Source: Peteryoungia ipomoeae (lineage in GTDB: Bacteria; Pseudomonadota; Alphaproteobacteria; Rhizobiales; Rhizobiaceae). Taken from it: 64,000 nt of DNA. Made by a program: the position numbers and the translations under genes. The stretch lies in assembly GCF_004912165.1 (NCBI RefSeq), contig NZ_STGV01000005.1, positions 341,280 through 405,279 on the forward strand. Reading direction: 5' to 3'. Within the stretch, counting starts at the first letter, position 1, and each line of letters opens with the position of its first letter. Under the pieces are notes generated by a model that was given only the letters and a program-made list of their open reading frames with translations, was not told the origin of the DNA and did not search any database. Shown here piece after piece: positions 8,163-16,877 of this stretch.

Positions 8163-9296
8163 TCAGATGACGTAAGACTTCAGCGGCTCGAAGCCATTGA
8201 ACGCCACCGCCGAATAGGTGGTGGTGTAGGCGCCGGTGCCCTCGATCAGAACCTCGTCGCCGATCGAAAGCGTGATCGGCAGCGGATACATGTTCTTCTC
8301 GTACATCACGTCGGCCGAATCGCAGGTCGGGCCGGCCAGCACGCAAGGCGCCATCTCGTCGGCGTCATGGGCGGTGCGGATCGGGTAACGGATCGCTTCG
8401 TCCATGGTTTCGGCCAGACCGCCGAACTTGCCGATGTCGAGGAACACCCAGCGGTTCTCGTCATTATCAGACTTCTTCGAGATCAGTACGACTTCCGCCT
8501 TGATCACGCCGGCATTGCCGACCATGCCGCGGCCCGGCTCGATGATGGTCTGCGGGATGTTGTTGCCGAAGTGCTTCTTCAGCGACGCCTTGATTGCCAG
8601 ACCATAAGCTTCTGCCGACGGAATGTCGCGCAGGTACTTGGTCGGGAAACCACCACCCATGTTGACCATCTTCAAGACGATGCCCTGCTTGGCCAGCGAC
8701 GCAAAAACGCGCTTGGCATCGGCAAGGGCGCCGTCCCAGGCATCGACCTTGGTCATCTGCGAACCGACATGGAACGAGACGCCGAAGCTCTCGAGACCCA
8801 GCTGATGCGCATAGACCAGAACGTCGACGGCCATCTGCGGCACGCAACCGAACTTGCGGGAAAGCGGCCATTCGGCGCCTTCACCATCGGTCAGGACGCG
8901 GCAGAACACGCGGGCGCCGGGAGCGGCACGCGCGATCTTCTCGACTTCCTCATGGCTGTCGACAGCATAGAGGTTGACGCCGAGCGCAAACGCGCGGGCA
9001 ATGTCGCGCTCCTTCTTGATGGTGTTGCCGAAGGAGATGCGCGAGGCATCCGCACCGGCATCGAGCGCCATCTGGATTTCGGCAACGGAAGCGCAGTCGA
9101 AGTTCGAGCCGAGCGAGGCCAGGAGCTGGAGGATCTCTGGGGCCGGGTTCGCCTTGACTGCGTAGTAGATGGCGCTGTCCGGCAGGGCATGACGGAAGGC
9201 GCCGAAATTGTCGCGCACCACGTCGAGGTCGACCACGAGGCAGGGACCTTCCGGACGTCGGGTGTTGATGAAGTCGAGGATACGTGCAGTGGTCAT
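8163..9296 (-). CDS. odc2: Type III ornithine/lysine decarboxylase (alanine racemase fold)
   Basis: A 377-residue PLP enzyme making putrescine (or cadaverine) from ornithine (or lysine) with release of CO2. It has the TIM-barrel plus beta-domain layout: YAVKANP with Schiff-base Lys48 (K in AVKANP), SFHVGSQM, MVNMGGGFP, EPGRGMVGNAG for phosphate binding, and GPTCDSADV with the active-site Cys325 that completes the site across the dimer. Length is typical for eukaryote-like bacterial ODCs of rhizobia. The 5' leader of several hundred bases resembles the alphaproteobacterial speF leader in position and structure, so expression is probably controlled in the mRNA. Specificity (ornithine or lysine) cannot be fixed by eye. 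Confidence 0.93.
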   Translation of the reverse strand: MTTARILDFINTRRPEGPCLVVDLDVVRDNFGAFRHALPDSAIYYAVKANPAPEILQLLASLGSNFDCASVAEIQMALDAGADASRISFGNTIKKERDIARAFALGVNLYAVDSHEEVEKIARAAPGARVFCRVLTDGEGAEWPLSRKFGCVPQMAVDVLVYAHQLGLESFGVSFHVGSQMTKVDAWDGALADAKRVFASLAKQGIVLKMVNMGGGFPTKYLRDIPSAEAYGLAIKASLKKHFGNNIPQTIIEPGRGMVGNAGVIKAEVVLISKKSDNDENRWVFLDIGKFGGLAETMDEAIRYPIRTAHDADEMAPCVLAGPTCDSADVMYEKNMYPLPITLSIGDEVLIEGTGAYTTTYSAVAFNGFEPLKSYVI

Positions 9297-9680
9297 CGGT
9301 CAACCTTCCATAGGCCAGGGATATCCGAAGCGGCCAAGCTTCGAATGGACAAAGGACGGCGAGACATCGCTCGAAACCAGTCGGTGGAGACACCGGACCC
9401 GAACGAACGCTCGACGCGCGAAACGATGGATGAACGCACTCTTGCCTGAGCGCAAAAATCCGCTTTGTCTGCCATGGATTGGAGGGAGACCCTACCGCAC
9501 TTCCGGCAATGATGGTGTGCCTCTTCAGTACCCCGGCTGATGGAAAGCCGGCAGAGAACCAGAAAGGCCCGCACCGTCGTTGCTTCAAGATGTCCTCGCA
9601 TTTCCCGGTTGGCCGGAATAGCGACTGGAGGGGTTAGTTCCAGGTACCTTACCGATGACCTCACCTTAGGGATAAATCCC
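9297..9680 (-). ncRNA. Probable speF-type leader RNA of the ornithine decarboxylase gene
   Basis: The gap between the divergent ODC and LysR genes is 569 bp, and its ODC-proximal part contains several short GC-rich hairpins on the minus strand, for example CCGGCT/AGCCGG at about 9534-9553 and CCGG-TTGG-CCGG near 9605-9616. The speF motif (a conserved leader of about 300-400 nt) is known upstream of alphaproteobacterial ornithine decarboxylase genes of this type. The call rests on gene identity, position and visible structure; I could not run a covariance search, and both ends are approximate. Confidence 0.55.
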
Positions 9681-9865
9681 AATTCGAGGGTCGGCGGACA
9701 CCCACAGGCACGTGCGACTTTGGGCAAGCACGGAAATAAGAAAAGCCTCCGTCATAATCAAGAGTTTTTTCAACCAGGGGGGAAGTTTTTTGGAGCCACC
9801 CGTCACCGCTATTGAACGGCGCGGCGCAATTGTTCAAAATCTGGGAAAAACGATGGCGGAGCGAT

Positions 9866-10759
9866 ATGGACACCCTGACCAGAATTCGGGCTTTCATCGA
9901 GGTGGTCGAGGCTGAAGGTTTTTCAGCCGCAGCCCGCAAGACCGGTCGCTCCAAGGCGCTTCTTTCCAAATATGTCAAGGAGTTGGAGGACGAACTTGGC
10001 GCGCTTCTGCTCAATCGGACAACCCGCCAGTTCTCTCTAACCGAGGCTGGGCACACCTATTATCGCACCGCCGCCGACATCCTGAAGGAGATCGACAACC
10101 TTGCCGATCTCGTGCGCGAGAACAATGCCGACCTCAAGGGAAAATTGAAGGTCACCGTGCCGCGCACCTTCATCGACGCCGATGTCGGCCAGTCGCTGAT
10201 CGATTTTGCCAAGGAAAACCCGGAACTTTCGCTGGAGATTCTCGCCGAAGACCGATTCGTCGACCTGATCGAGGAGGGATTCGATCTCGGCATCCGAATC
10301 ACCAAGCTTGACGATTCCGGCATGATCGCCCGCAAGCTCTCCGACTTTCGCGTCTATGCCTGCGCCACCCCGGATTTCGTCGCGGCCAAAGGCCCGCTTC
10401 TCCATCCGACCGATCTGACCCGCGTGCCCTTTCTGATCGACACCAATTCGCGCTCCCACAACAGCCTTCGCTTCATCGACGCCGAGGGGGAAACGATTTC
10501 CGTCAGCGTCAGCGGCCCGATCGAGGTCAACAGCCCGCAGGCAACGCTGAGGGCAGCCCGTGCCGGATTGGGCGTGGCCATGATCCCCGATTTCATCGCA
10601 AGGCCACATCTGCAGTCGGGTGAACTGGTGTCGCTGTTCGACGACTTCATTGCCAAGGACCGCGGCATCTATGCGGTCTACCCGCATCGCCGCTACCTGC
10701 CGGCCAAGGTGCGCGCCTTCGTCGACTATCTTCACGCATGGTTCAAACGCTATTCCTGA
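9866..10759 (+). CDS. LysR family transcriptional regulator
   Basis: A 297-residue regulator: N-terminal winged helix-turn-helix (residues 1-60, IRAFIEVVEAEGFSAAARKTGRSKALLSKYVKELE style) followed by the two-lobed effector-binding domain (LKGKLKVTVPRTF, GFDLGIRI, RVPFLIDTNSRSH). It belongs to the LTTR subgroup with a Lys/Ser-rich recognition helix. The ATG at 9866 follows a GGAG and begins directly at the HTH; the frame is open 54 bp further upstream but without family sequence. It is divergent from the ornithine decarboxylase gene but separated from it by a long leader region, so it may or may not control that gene. Confidence 0.88.
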   Translation: MDTLTRIRAFIEVVEAEGFSAAARKTGRSKALLSKYVKELEDELGALLLNRTTRQFSLTEAGHTYYRTAADILKEIDNLADLVRENNADLKGKLKVTVPRTFIDADVGQSLIDFAKENPELSLEILAEDRFVDLIEEGFDLGIRITKLDDSGMIARKLSDFRVYACATPDFVAAKGPLLHPTDLTRVPFLIDTNSRSHNSLRFIDAEGETISVSVSGPIEVNSPQATLRAARAGLGVAMIPDFIARPHLQSGELVSLFDDFIAKDRGIYAVYPHRRYLPAKVRAFVDYLHAWFKRYS

Positions 10760-10848
10760 GCGAACCTAACGGCAGAAGTCCCATTTTCGTCCCATTCGTC
10801 CGACAAGGGCAAAGAGCATTACGGGCATTCGGGGGAAGGCATAACATT

Positions 10849-11493
10849 ATGCAAAAAGGTCTCGCAGCCGGCCTTGCGATCATCGCAGCGGGCTTTGCAT
10901 CGCCGGCACTCTCGCATCCGCACATCTTTGCCGAGGCGCGGGTCGAAATCGTCTCCGGCGACGACGGCTCCTTCAAGGAACTGCGCCATGTCTGGCGCTT
11001 CGACGACGTGTTCTCCGCCAGCGTCCTGATGGACTACGACAAGAACAGCGATCTCAAGCTCGACCCGGCAGAGCTGAAGGAAATCGCCGATACGATCCGC
11101 GAATCGCTGGCCGATTACAGCTACTTTACCTTCGTCACGAAGGACGGCGCAGATGCGGCGATTGCCAAGCCAGACGTCTTCAATGTCGATTATCGCGAGA
11201 ACCAGCTGCTGATCTTCTTCGTCGCCAAGCCCAAGGCACCGCTGACAATCGGCGGCAAGATGACCTTCGGGGTCTATGACCCGACACTCTACACGGCCAT
11301 CGACTTTGCCAATGACTCTGACCTTGTCGTCGAAGGCGCAAGTTTTGCGGCCTGCAGCCACAAGGTCGTGCGGCCCGATCCCGATCAGATCCTCGCCCAG
11401 AACCAGGCCAACCTGACCGAGGCCTTTTTCAATGATCCCGCCGGCAACGACATGGGCAAGCTGTTTGCCACGCGCATGGAGATCACATGCTGA
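10849..11493 (+). CDS. DUF1007 family periplasmic protein
   Basis: A 214-residue protein with a signal peptide (MQKGLAAGLAIIAAGFASPALS) followed directly by HPHIFAEARVEI, the typical DUF1007 start. Acidic stretches such as MDYDKNSDLKLDPAEL resemble an EF-hand-like loop. Genes of this family commonly precede NicO-type nickel/cobalt transporters, and here the stop codon overlaps the start of such a gene (ATGCTGA). It is inferred to be an extracytoplasmic partner of that transporter. The ATG at 10849 is chosen because the signal peptide begins there; an in-frame start lies 111 bp upstream within the previous gene. Confidence 0.8.
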   Translation: MQKGLAAGLAIIAAGFASPALSHPHIFAEARVEIVSGDDGSFKELRHVWRFDDVFSASVLMDYDKNSDLKLDPAELKEIADTIRESLADYSYFTFVTKDGADAAIAKPDVFNVDYRENQLLIFFVAKPKAPLTIGGKMTFGVYDPTLYTAIDFANDSDLVVEGASFAACSHKVVRPDPDQILAQNQANLTEAFFNDPAGNDMGKLFATRMEITC

Positions 11494-12575
11494 GCCGGCC
11501 GGCAAACCTGCACCGCGTGCTTCCTCTCGTGATGCTCGCGGCAGCGATTTGCCTGGCGCTGGCGCCAACCCTTGCGCTTGCCGCCTCCCCGCTCGGCGTC
11601 GGCAGCGCCGAGGCAAGCTACCAGCCCACGAGCGGTCCCTTCGCCGGATTGCTTCTTTGGATCAACAACCACCAGCAGGACTTCTACCGCGCGCTCACCG
11701 GATCCTTGAAGGCGATGCGCGAAGATCCCGGCGCGCTGGCCGGCCTGATCGGCCTTTCCTTTGCCTATGGCATCTTTCACGCCGCAGGCCCCGGCCACGG
11801 CAAGGCCGTCATCTCGTCCTATATGCTTGCCAATGAAATCGAGCTGAGGCGCGGCATTCTCGTGTCCTTCGTGTCCGCCTTCCTGCAGGGATTCGTCGCA
11901 ATTGCCGTGGTCGGGGCCGCTTACCTGGTGCTGCGCGGTACGGCGGTCACCATGACCATGGCAACCCAGGCGCTGGAAACGGCAAGCTATGCGATGATTG
12001 TCGCCTTCGGCTTCTGGCTGCTGTGGAAGAAAGTAAAGCCGTTGCAAATGCGCGCGCTGCGCCCTGCCGCATCAACCGATAGCCTCTTTGCAGAAGCAGC
12101 TCTACCGCAAGGCACGCTGGCAACACGAGCGGCGCCTGCGTCAGGCTTCAGGGCCGATGCGATCGATCACAGTCACGACGCCCTGTCACCAGGCTCGGTC
12201 TGCCATGAATGCGGGATCGCACACGCGCCCGACCCGGGCCTGCTGCGCGGCACGTTCCACCTGCGCGATGCCTGGTCTGCCGTCATCGCGGTCGGTCTGC
12301 GCCCCTGCTCCGGCGCGCTTCTCGTCATGACCTTTTCGATCCTCAACGGGCTGATCCTGGGCGGGGTTCTGTCGGTGCTGGCCATGGCCTTCGGCACCGC
12401 CCTCACCGTCTCGCTGCTTGCAACGCTTGCCGTCAGCGCCAAGGGCCTGGCCCTCAAGCTATCGGGACCGGGGTCGCGGCGTGCCGGCTTCGTCGCAAGC
12501 ACAATCGAGGTCGTCGCCGCCGTGACGGTCATCGCCCTCGGCGCGCTTTTGCTCGCCGCCAGCCTTCAGTCCTGA
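11487..12575 (+). CDS. NicO family nickel/cobalt transporter
   Basis: A 362-residue integral membrane protein with an N-terminal export-like segment and about six further membrane helices. The hallmark HAAGPGHGKAVISSYML (HX4D-like metal motif of the RcnA/NicO group) and GLRPCSGALLVMTF are present, with a short His/Asp-rich cytoplasmic loop (DAIDHSHDALSP and a CHECGIAH segment). The family moves Ni2+ or Co2+ across the inner membrane; RcnA members export, others import. It overlaps the DUF1007 gene by 7 bp. Direction of transport and the metal cannot be decided from sequence; no RcnR-type regulator is adjacent. Confidence 0.85.
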   Translation: MLSRPANLHRVLPLVMLAAAICLALAPTLALAASPLGVGSAEASYQPTSGPFAGLLLWINNHQQDFYRALTGSLKAMREDPGALAGLIGLSFAYGIFHAAGPGHGKAVISSYMLANEIELRRGILVSFVSAFLQGFVAIAVVGAAYLVLRGTAVTMTMATQALETASYAMIVAFGFWLLWKKVKPLQMRALRPAASTDSLFAEAALPQGTLATRAAPASGFRADAIDHSHDALSPGSVCHECGIAHAPDPGLLRGTFHLRDAWSAVIAVGLRPCSGALLVMTFSILNGLILGGVLSVLAMAFGTALTVSLLATLAVSAKGLALKLSGPGSRRAGFVASTIEVVAAVTVIALGALLLAASLQS

Positions 12576-12576
12576 T

Positions 12577-12987
12577 TTATTCGCCGTCGCGGCTCTGCTG
12601 ATAGCGGGCGCGCAGCCACAAAATGGCAAAGATCGCCATCAGCGCGATGCCACCAATCACGGCAGCGGTGACCGGAGAATATTTGCCGATCCACATCACG
12701 ACCGTCGGCACCACCAGGATCAAGCCGAACACCACGACAAAGACGACACCGGCAGACGCCGCAGGCGAGCGCGACGGAGCCGCACCATCCATGAGCGCAG
12801 CGGTTCGCTTCTTCGGCGGCGGCACAAGGCGGAAGAGATAGATCACGCCCGCAATCGCAATACAGATACCAACCGACCAGGCAATGGTCGCATTGCCAAG
12901 GCTGGCGTAAGCCAGTGCCAGCGCCGTCACGGCCGTGCCCACATAGAGGATGATGGAATAGATATTGGGTTTCACAAGCTCGCTCAC
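12577..12987 (-). CDS. Small four-helix membrane protein of unknown function
   Basis: A 136-residue protein with four predicted membrane helices (for example YSIILYVGTAVTALALAYASL, TIAWSVGICIAIAGVIYLF, AGVVFVVVFGLILVVPTVVMW, AVIGGIALMAIFAILWL), a short basic loop between helices 2 and 3 and a polar tail. I chose the GTG at 12987: it lies one base past the stop of the acetyltransferase gene and is preceded by AAGGATGAA, whereas the longer ATG reading overlaps that gene by 68 bp. No family recognised. Probably co-transcribed with the acetyltransferase gene. Confidence 0.7.
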   Translation of the reverse strand: MSELVKPNIYSIILYVGTAVTALALAYASLGNATIAWSVGICIAIAGVIYLFRLVPPPKKRTAALMDGAAPSRSPAASAGVVFVVVFGLILVVPTVVMWIGKYSPVTAAVIGGIALMAIFAILWLRARYQQSRDGE

Positions 12988-12988
12988 T

Positions 12989-13675
12989 TCATCCTTGAGA
13001 GGGCAGATTGGCACGGATGTCTTCCAGGCGCCGCTTCTGCTGGCCGCTCTCATCAAAATTCTCCGGCGCTAGCCAGGCCTCGAAGGCGGCTTTCAACTGC
13101 GGCCATTCGCCATCGATCATCGAGAACCATGCGGTATCGCGGTTCTTGCCTTTCGACAGCATGTGCTGGCGGAAAACACCCTCGAAGCTGAAGCCCAGCC
13201 GCTGCGCCGTCACCTTGCTCGGCGTATTGTCATTGTGGCACTTCCACTCGTAGCGACGATAGCCGAGATCCTCGAAGACATGCCGTGCCAAGAGGTAGTG
13301 CGCTTCCGTCGACAGCGGAGACCGGCTCATCGCCGGACCATGCGCGACCCCGCCGATTTCTACCACACCATTGGCCGGATCGGGCCGCATGTAGTTTGCC
13401 AGCCCAACAACATCGCCGGAGGCCTTGTCGCGAAAGACCTCGGTCACCCAGCCGCCCTTCTGGGCATTTTGCAGCCAGGTGTCGAAATCCTCGATACCGG
13501 CAAAATCGGGCTGCGTGAAATAGGTGAGAAGCGGATTGATCGCGAGGCCGCCAAAGGCCGTCCAAAGGGCGTCGAGATGAAGAGAACGATCATAGGGTTC
13601 AATGACGACAAACTGCCCCTCGAGCCTCACCGGCTGAGGGGTCGGGCATCCCTTGAACATCGAAAGATCGCGCAT
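12989..13675 (-). CDS. GNAT family acetyltransferase, RimJ/RimL-like
   Basis: A 228-residue protein of the subgroup that modifies protein N-termini or small molecules: VVIEPYDRSLHLDALWTAF at the start, GDVVGLANYMRPDPANGVVEIGGV (strands 3-4), EAHYLLARHVFEDLGYRRYEWKCHNDNTPSKVTAQRLGF (motifs A/B, with the typical N-x-x-S near the acyl site). The ATG at 13675 has GGAGG five bases upstream. Substrate unknown. The next gene in the same direction is a small membrane protein that starts at its stop codon. Confidence 0.85.
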   Translation of the reverse strand: MRDLSMFKGCPTPQPVRLEGQFVVIEPYDRSLHLDALWTAFGGLAINPLLTYFTQPDFAGIEDFDTWLQNAQKGGWVTEVFRDKASGDVVGLANYMRPDPANGVVEIGGVAHGPAMSRSPLSTEAHYLLARHVFEDLGYRRYEWKCHNDNTPSKVTAQRLGFSFEGVFRQHMLSKGKNRDTAWFSMIDGEWPQLKAAFEAWLAPENFDESGQQKRRLEDIRANLPSQG

Positions 13676-13774
13676 CACAGCCTCCGGCAAATCTTGTCGC
13701 CCGAGGCTTAGGCCACCGGCCCACTAAAGGCAACCGGCGCGGACCTGCAAAGCCCGGACCGGTTGCCGCAGGGA

Positions 13775-14473
13775 TCAGAGGCTGATCTTGGCGGAGGCGA
13801 CGGTCGCTTCGATGTGATCGACCAGACCGTCTTCCAGACCGAGGCGCCCCGCGAGCATGTCGAGATAGCCGCGCTCGGTGCGGGTATCCGGCTCGATGGT
13901 GAGGCGCGAGGCGGTGTAGATTTCAACCCTCTGCTCTTCTGTCTTGGCGGAAGCAACCAGCGCATCGAGATCAACCGGCTTGGCAAGCTCCGCCTCGATG
14001 AAGGCTTCTGCCTCCGCGCCCAGGCCGGACAGATGCACCTTGTCCATGATGCGCGCGCGCTCATCCGCATCGATATGCCCATCGGCCTTGGCCGCACCGA
14101 TCATGGCGCGCACCAGCGACAGCGCGAAATCATTGGAAACAGCCTCGGGCTCTGTGCTGAACGGGCTGTCGCTCGGCGGCGGCAACAGCTCCGGCAGAGC
14201 CTGGGTCGGCTCGGCAGGCTGGCCGGACTTGTAGTTCTTGTAGGCCTGATAGCCAAGGCCGGCGATCACGGCGAGGCCGCCAAGCTTCAAGGCATTGCTG
14301 CCCAGCGAGCGACCGGTCTTGGTTCCGAGAAGGACCGATGCCAGCGCACCGGTCTTCCACGGATTGTTCTTGGCAAGCCCGAGAAGGTCGTTGCCCTTTT
14401 GCCCCACGCTGCCGGTCGTTCCCGGCATTTGCGATCCGAGGAACTGGTCGAGAAGCTTCTTGGCATCGAACAT
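13775..14473 (-). CDS. DUF533/TerB-like inner-membrane protein
   Basis: A 232-residue protein: N-terminal MFDAKKLLDQFLGSQ, a glycine-rich hydrophobic segment (KLGGLAVIAGLGYQAY), a proline-rich linker and a C-terminal helical TerB-like domain (FALSLVRAMIGAAKADGHIDADERARI) with the DGHID acidic loop typical of metal-binding TerB domains. DUF533 proteins are widespread and poorly understood; a link to envelope or metal stress is only suggested. The start at 14473 has AAGGAGACC just upstream; the longer frame to 14692 overlaps the next gene and has no family sequence. Confidence 0.8.
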   Translation of the reverse strand: MFDAKKLLDQFLGSQMPGTTGSVGQKGNDLLGLAKNNPWKTGALASVLLGTKTGRSLGSNALKLGGLAVIAGLGYQAYKNYKSGQPAEPTQALPELLPPPSDSPFSTEPEAVSNDFALSLVRAMIGAAKADGHIDADERARIMDKVHLSGLGAEAEAFIEAELAKPVDLDALVASAKTEEQRVEIYTASRLTIEPDTRTERGYLDMLAGRLGLEDGLVDHIEATVASAKISL

Positions 14474-14555
14474 CGCGGTCTCCTTGTAAGTTGCGTTGCT
14501 TCCTAGATAGGGAGCCACCGCCAAATTACAAAGACCATGCGACCGTCGTGTGATA

Positions 14556-15194
14556 TTAAGCCTTGAGGGCCGCCGCTTCCTCTGCAAGCTTGGTAATGCC
14601 TGCCCAATCACCGGCAGCGACGAGTTCCTTCGGTGCAACCCACGATCCGCCGACGCAGACGACGTTGGGCAGCGACAGATAGTCCCTGGCATTCTTCAGC
14701 GAAATGCTGCCGGTCGGGCAGAACAGCGTCCCGGCGAGCGGCGAGGAGAGCGCCTTGAGATAGGCGGCACCGCCGGCCTGCTCGGCGGGGAAGAACTTCA
14801 TCACCTTGTAGCCTTCTTCGCGCAGTGCCATCACCTCGGAGGCGGTTGCGGCGCCGGGAAGCAGCGGAATGTCCGAGCCGCGAGCGACGTCGAGCAGTTC
14901 CTGCGTTGTGCCCGGGCTGACGATGAACTGCGATCCGGCATCGACCGCGGCATGGAAATGGGATGCATTGAGGATCGTGCCGGCACCGACCACGGCCCCC
15001 TCCACTTCCTGCGCGACAAGGCGCACGGCTTCAAGCGCGGCATCGGTGCGCAAGGTGATTTCGATCGCCTTCAAACCACCGGCCACCAGCGCCTTTGCCA
15101 GCGGCACCGCTGTCTTCGCATCCTCGATGATCAGAACCGGAACAACCGGCTGCAGCTTCAGGGTGGACAGGAGTCTTTCGGTTTTTTCGCCCAT
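14556..15194 (-). CDS. eda: 2-keto-3-deoxy-6-phosphogluconate (KDPG) aldolase
   Basis: A 212-residue class I aldolase of the Entner-Doudoroff pathway, cleaving KDPG into pyruvate and glyceraldehyde-3-phosphate (and acting on 4-hydroxy-2-oxoglutarate). Active-site features are intact: the general base Glu in EITLRT, the phosphate-binding GAGTI and GVGGSW-like loops, and the Schiff-base Lys133 in VMKFFPAE. Length matches the family (about 210). edd and zwf are not adjacent. It stands alone on the minus strand with a divergent CYTH gene. Confidence 0.95.
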   Translation of the reverse strand: MGEKTERLLSTLKLQPVVPVLIIEDAKTAVPLAKALVAGGLKAIEITLRTDAALEAVRLVAQEVEGAVVGAGTILNASHFHAAVDAGSQFIVSPGTTQELLDVARGSDIPLLPGAATASEVMALREEGYKVMKFFPAEQAGGAAYLKALSSPLAGTLFCPTGSISLKNARDYLSLPNVVCVGGSWVAPKELVAAGDWAGITKLAEEAAALKA

Positions 15195-15349
15195 GGCAAT
15201 GGCCTCTTTTCAAACGATTAGATTGTGACAATCCCTAACGCGGCGATCATACAATGTCGAGCGCGACAGGATAGAGAATCTTTACGGTTTCCTAAGGCAA
15301 GGTAGTCAGATAAGGTTGCAATGCAAAATTCCGCTCGGGGTATCGGCGT

Positions 15350-15838
15350 ATGGCGAAGGAAATTGAACGCAAGTTTCTCGTCCGCAGCGATGATTGGCAA
15401 TCCGCCGTCACTTCAGAGACGCGCATGAAACAGGCCTATCTCGTTGCCGGAAGCGACCGTTCTGTTCGTATTCGCACCCGCAATGACACGACGGCGCAAC
15501 TGACCTTGAAGTTCGGCACGAACAGTCTTGTGCGCGACGAGTTCGAATATCCGGTCCCTTATGCCGATGCGCTTGAGATGATGGGCCAGGCCACCGGCAC
15601 CGTCATCGAAAAGACGCGCTATACCGTGAGCTACCGTGGTTTCATCTGGGAGATCGACGTCTTTGGCGGCGCTTATCAGGGGCTCGTGATCGCAGAAGTC
15701 GAGATGGCGTCGGAAAACGACAATCCCCCGCTTCCGCTTTGGCTGGGCCGCGAGGTCACAGGCGACAGCCGTTATTCCAACCAGGTTCTCGCCACCCAGC
15801 GCCCTCGCCCGGAACTGGTGCATGCCATATCGCATTGA
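15350..15838 (+). CDS. CYTH domain protein (triphosphate tunnel metalloenzyme)
   Basis: A 162-residue protein starting MAKEIERKFLV, which holds the ExExK signature of CYTH tunnel enzymes that hydrolyse inorganic triphosphate or polyphosphate-like substrates. The remaining tunnel strands are recognisable (YLVAGSDRSVRIRTRN, QLTLKFG, EKTRYTV, WEIDVFGG, VIAEVEM). The length fits a stand-alone CYTH domain. The stop overlaps the start of a CHAD gene by 17 bp, so translation of the two is probably coupled; elsewhere the two domains are often fused. Confidence 0.87.
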   Translation: MAKEIERKFLVRSDDWQSAVTSETRMKQAYLVAGSDRSVRIRTRNDTTAQLTLKFGTNSLVRDEFEYPVPYADALEMMGQATGTVIEKTRYTVSYRGFIWEIDVFGGAYQGLVIAEVEMASENDNPPLPLWLGREVTGDSRYSNQVLATQRPRPELVHAISH

Positions 15839-16730
15839 TCCACGCCGCAATCTTGGCAAGGAGTTGCACGCTCTGGCCGTCGCGCAGTTGGATGAGGCGG
15901 CGAGAACCCTGGACTACAGGCCCGACGGGCTGCACGCCGCCATTCATGTCGCCCGCAAGAAACTCAAGCTTGTGGGCAACCTCTATCGGCTTTTTCAAGC
16001 CATCGACCCAGACGGTTGCCGGCGTCGGAACAAGCGACTGCGCAATATTGCCCGCGACCTCTCACGTCTGCGCGATGCCACAGCGCTTATCGAAACCGTC
16101 GACCACCTGTTCGGGCATGTGTTGAACGAGGACGAGACGCGCGTGCTGACAGAAGCGAGGACAGCGCTATCTGCTCGGCGTGATCGCATCGCCGAAACCG
16201 AGATGGACCTCCATGCAACGGTCACCAATGCGGCAGCCCTTTGCCGTATTTCAATTGAAGAGGCTGACATTCTCAAAACCGACGCAACGCGGGGACAGGC
16301 TGCGCGGCAACTGGCAAGAGGCTGGAGCAAGGGCCTTTTGCGGGCCAAAACAGCCATGGACATTTGCAAGGGTGAAGGGCACGGCGAGGCCTTCCACGAT
16401 TTGCGCAAGGCAGCCCAAGCCTATTGGATGAACCTCTCGCTATTCCGCGATCTCTGGCCGAGCGCCTTTGCCGCAAAACAGTCCCAGGCAAAGAGCCTCG
16501 TTGATCTGCTCGGGCACGAAAACGATCTTTCAGTTCTGACAGCCCTGATTGATGAGGAGCCGGATCTCTTCGGCGACGGCGCAGACCAGTCTTTTCTACT
16601 CGCCATCATCATCAGACGACAGCAGCAGTTGCGACGCGAAGCACTGTCCCTGGCGCAGACGGTATTTTCTGATGGCCCGCGGAATGAAGCACTTGTCATC
16701 GCAAGGCTTTGGCGGGCTGGCGCCAAGTAG
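15822..16730 (+). CDS. CHAD domain protein
   Basis: A 302-residue helical protein with repeated conserved histidines and basic residues: HAAIHVARKKLKLVGNLYRLF and EAFHDLRKAAQAYWMNLSLF are the two halves of the CHAD motif (H-x3-R/K-K-x2-K), known to bind polyphosphate. It overlaps the CYTH gene by 17 bp and shares its operon. Inferred role: a polyphosphate-binding partner of the adjacent tunnel enzyme. The ATG at 15822 has a GGAACTGG site upstream. Downstream is a 150-bp gap before the binding-protein gene. Confidence 0.88.
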   Translation: MPYRIDPRRNLGKELHALAVAQLDEAARTLDYRPDGLHAAIHVARKKLKLVGNLYRLFQAIDPDGCRRRNKRLRNIARDLSRLRDATALIETVDHLFGHVLNEDETRVLTEARTALSARRDRIAETEMDLHATVTNAAALCRISIEEADILKTDATRGQAARQLARGWSKGLLRAKTAMDICKGEGHGEAFHDLRKAAQAYWMNLSLFRDLWPSAFAAKQSQAKSLVDLLGHENDLSVLTALIDEEPDLFGDGADQSFLLAIIIRRQQQLRREALSLAQTVFSDGPRNEALVIARLWRAGAK

Positions 16731-16877
16731 AGTCAACACCGCACTGCAACATGGCTTCAAATGAACCATTCCTGTTCAGGATGCGGTTGCGAATGTCATA
16801 CGCCGACCAATCTATTTAAATCGATATAAATGCCGGGCATGGAAGATCCCCTCGAGCGACTTGGGTTTGGGGGACAG

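Noticed and set aside
7419..9449. 676-codon plus-strand frame
   Set aside because: Antisense over the acetyltransferase and ornithine decarboxylase genes, which both have intact catalytic motifs.
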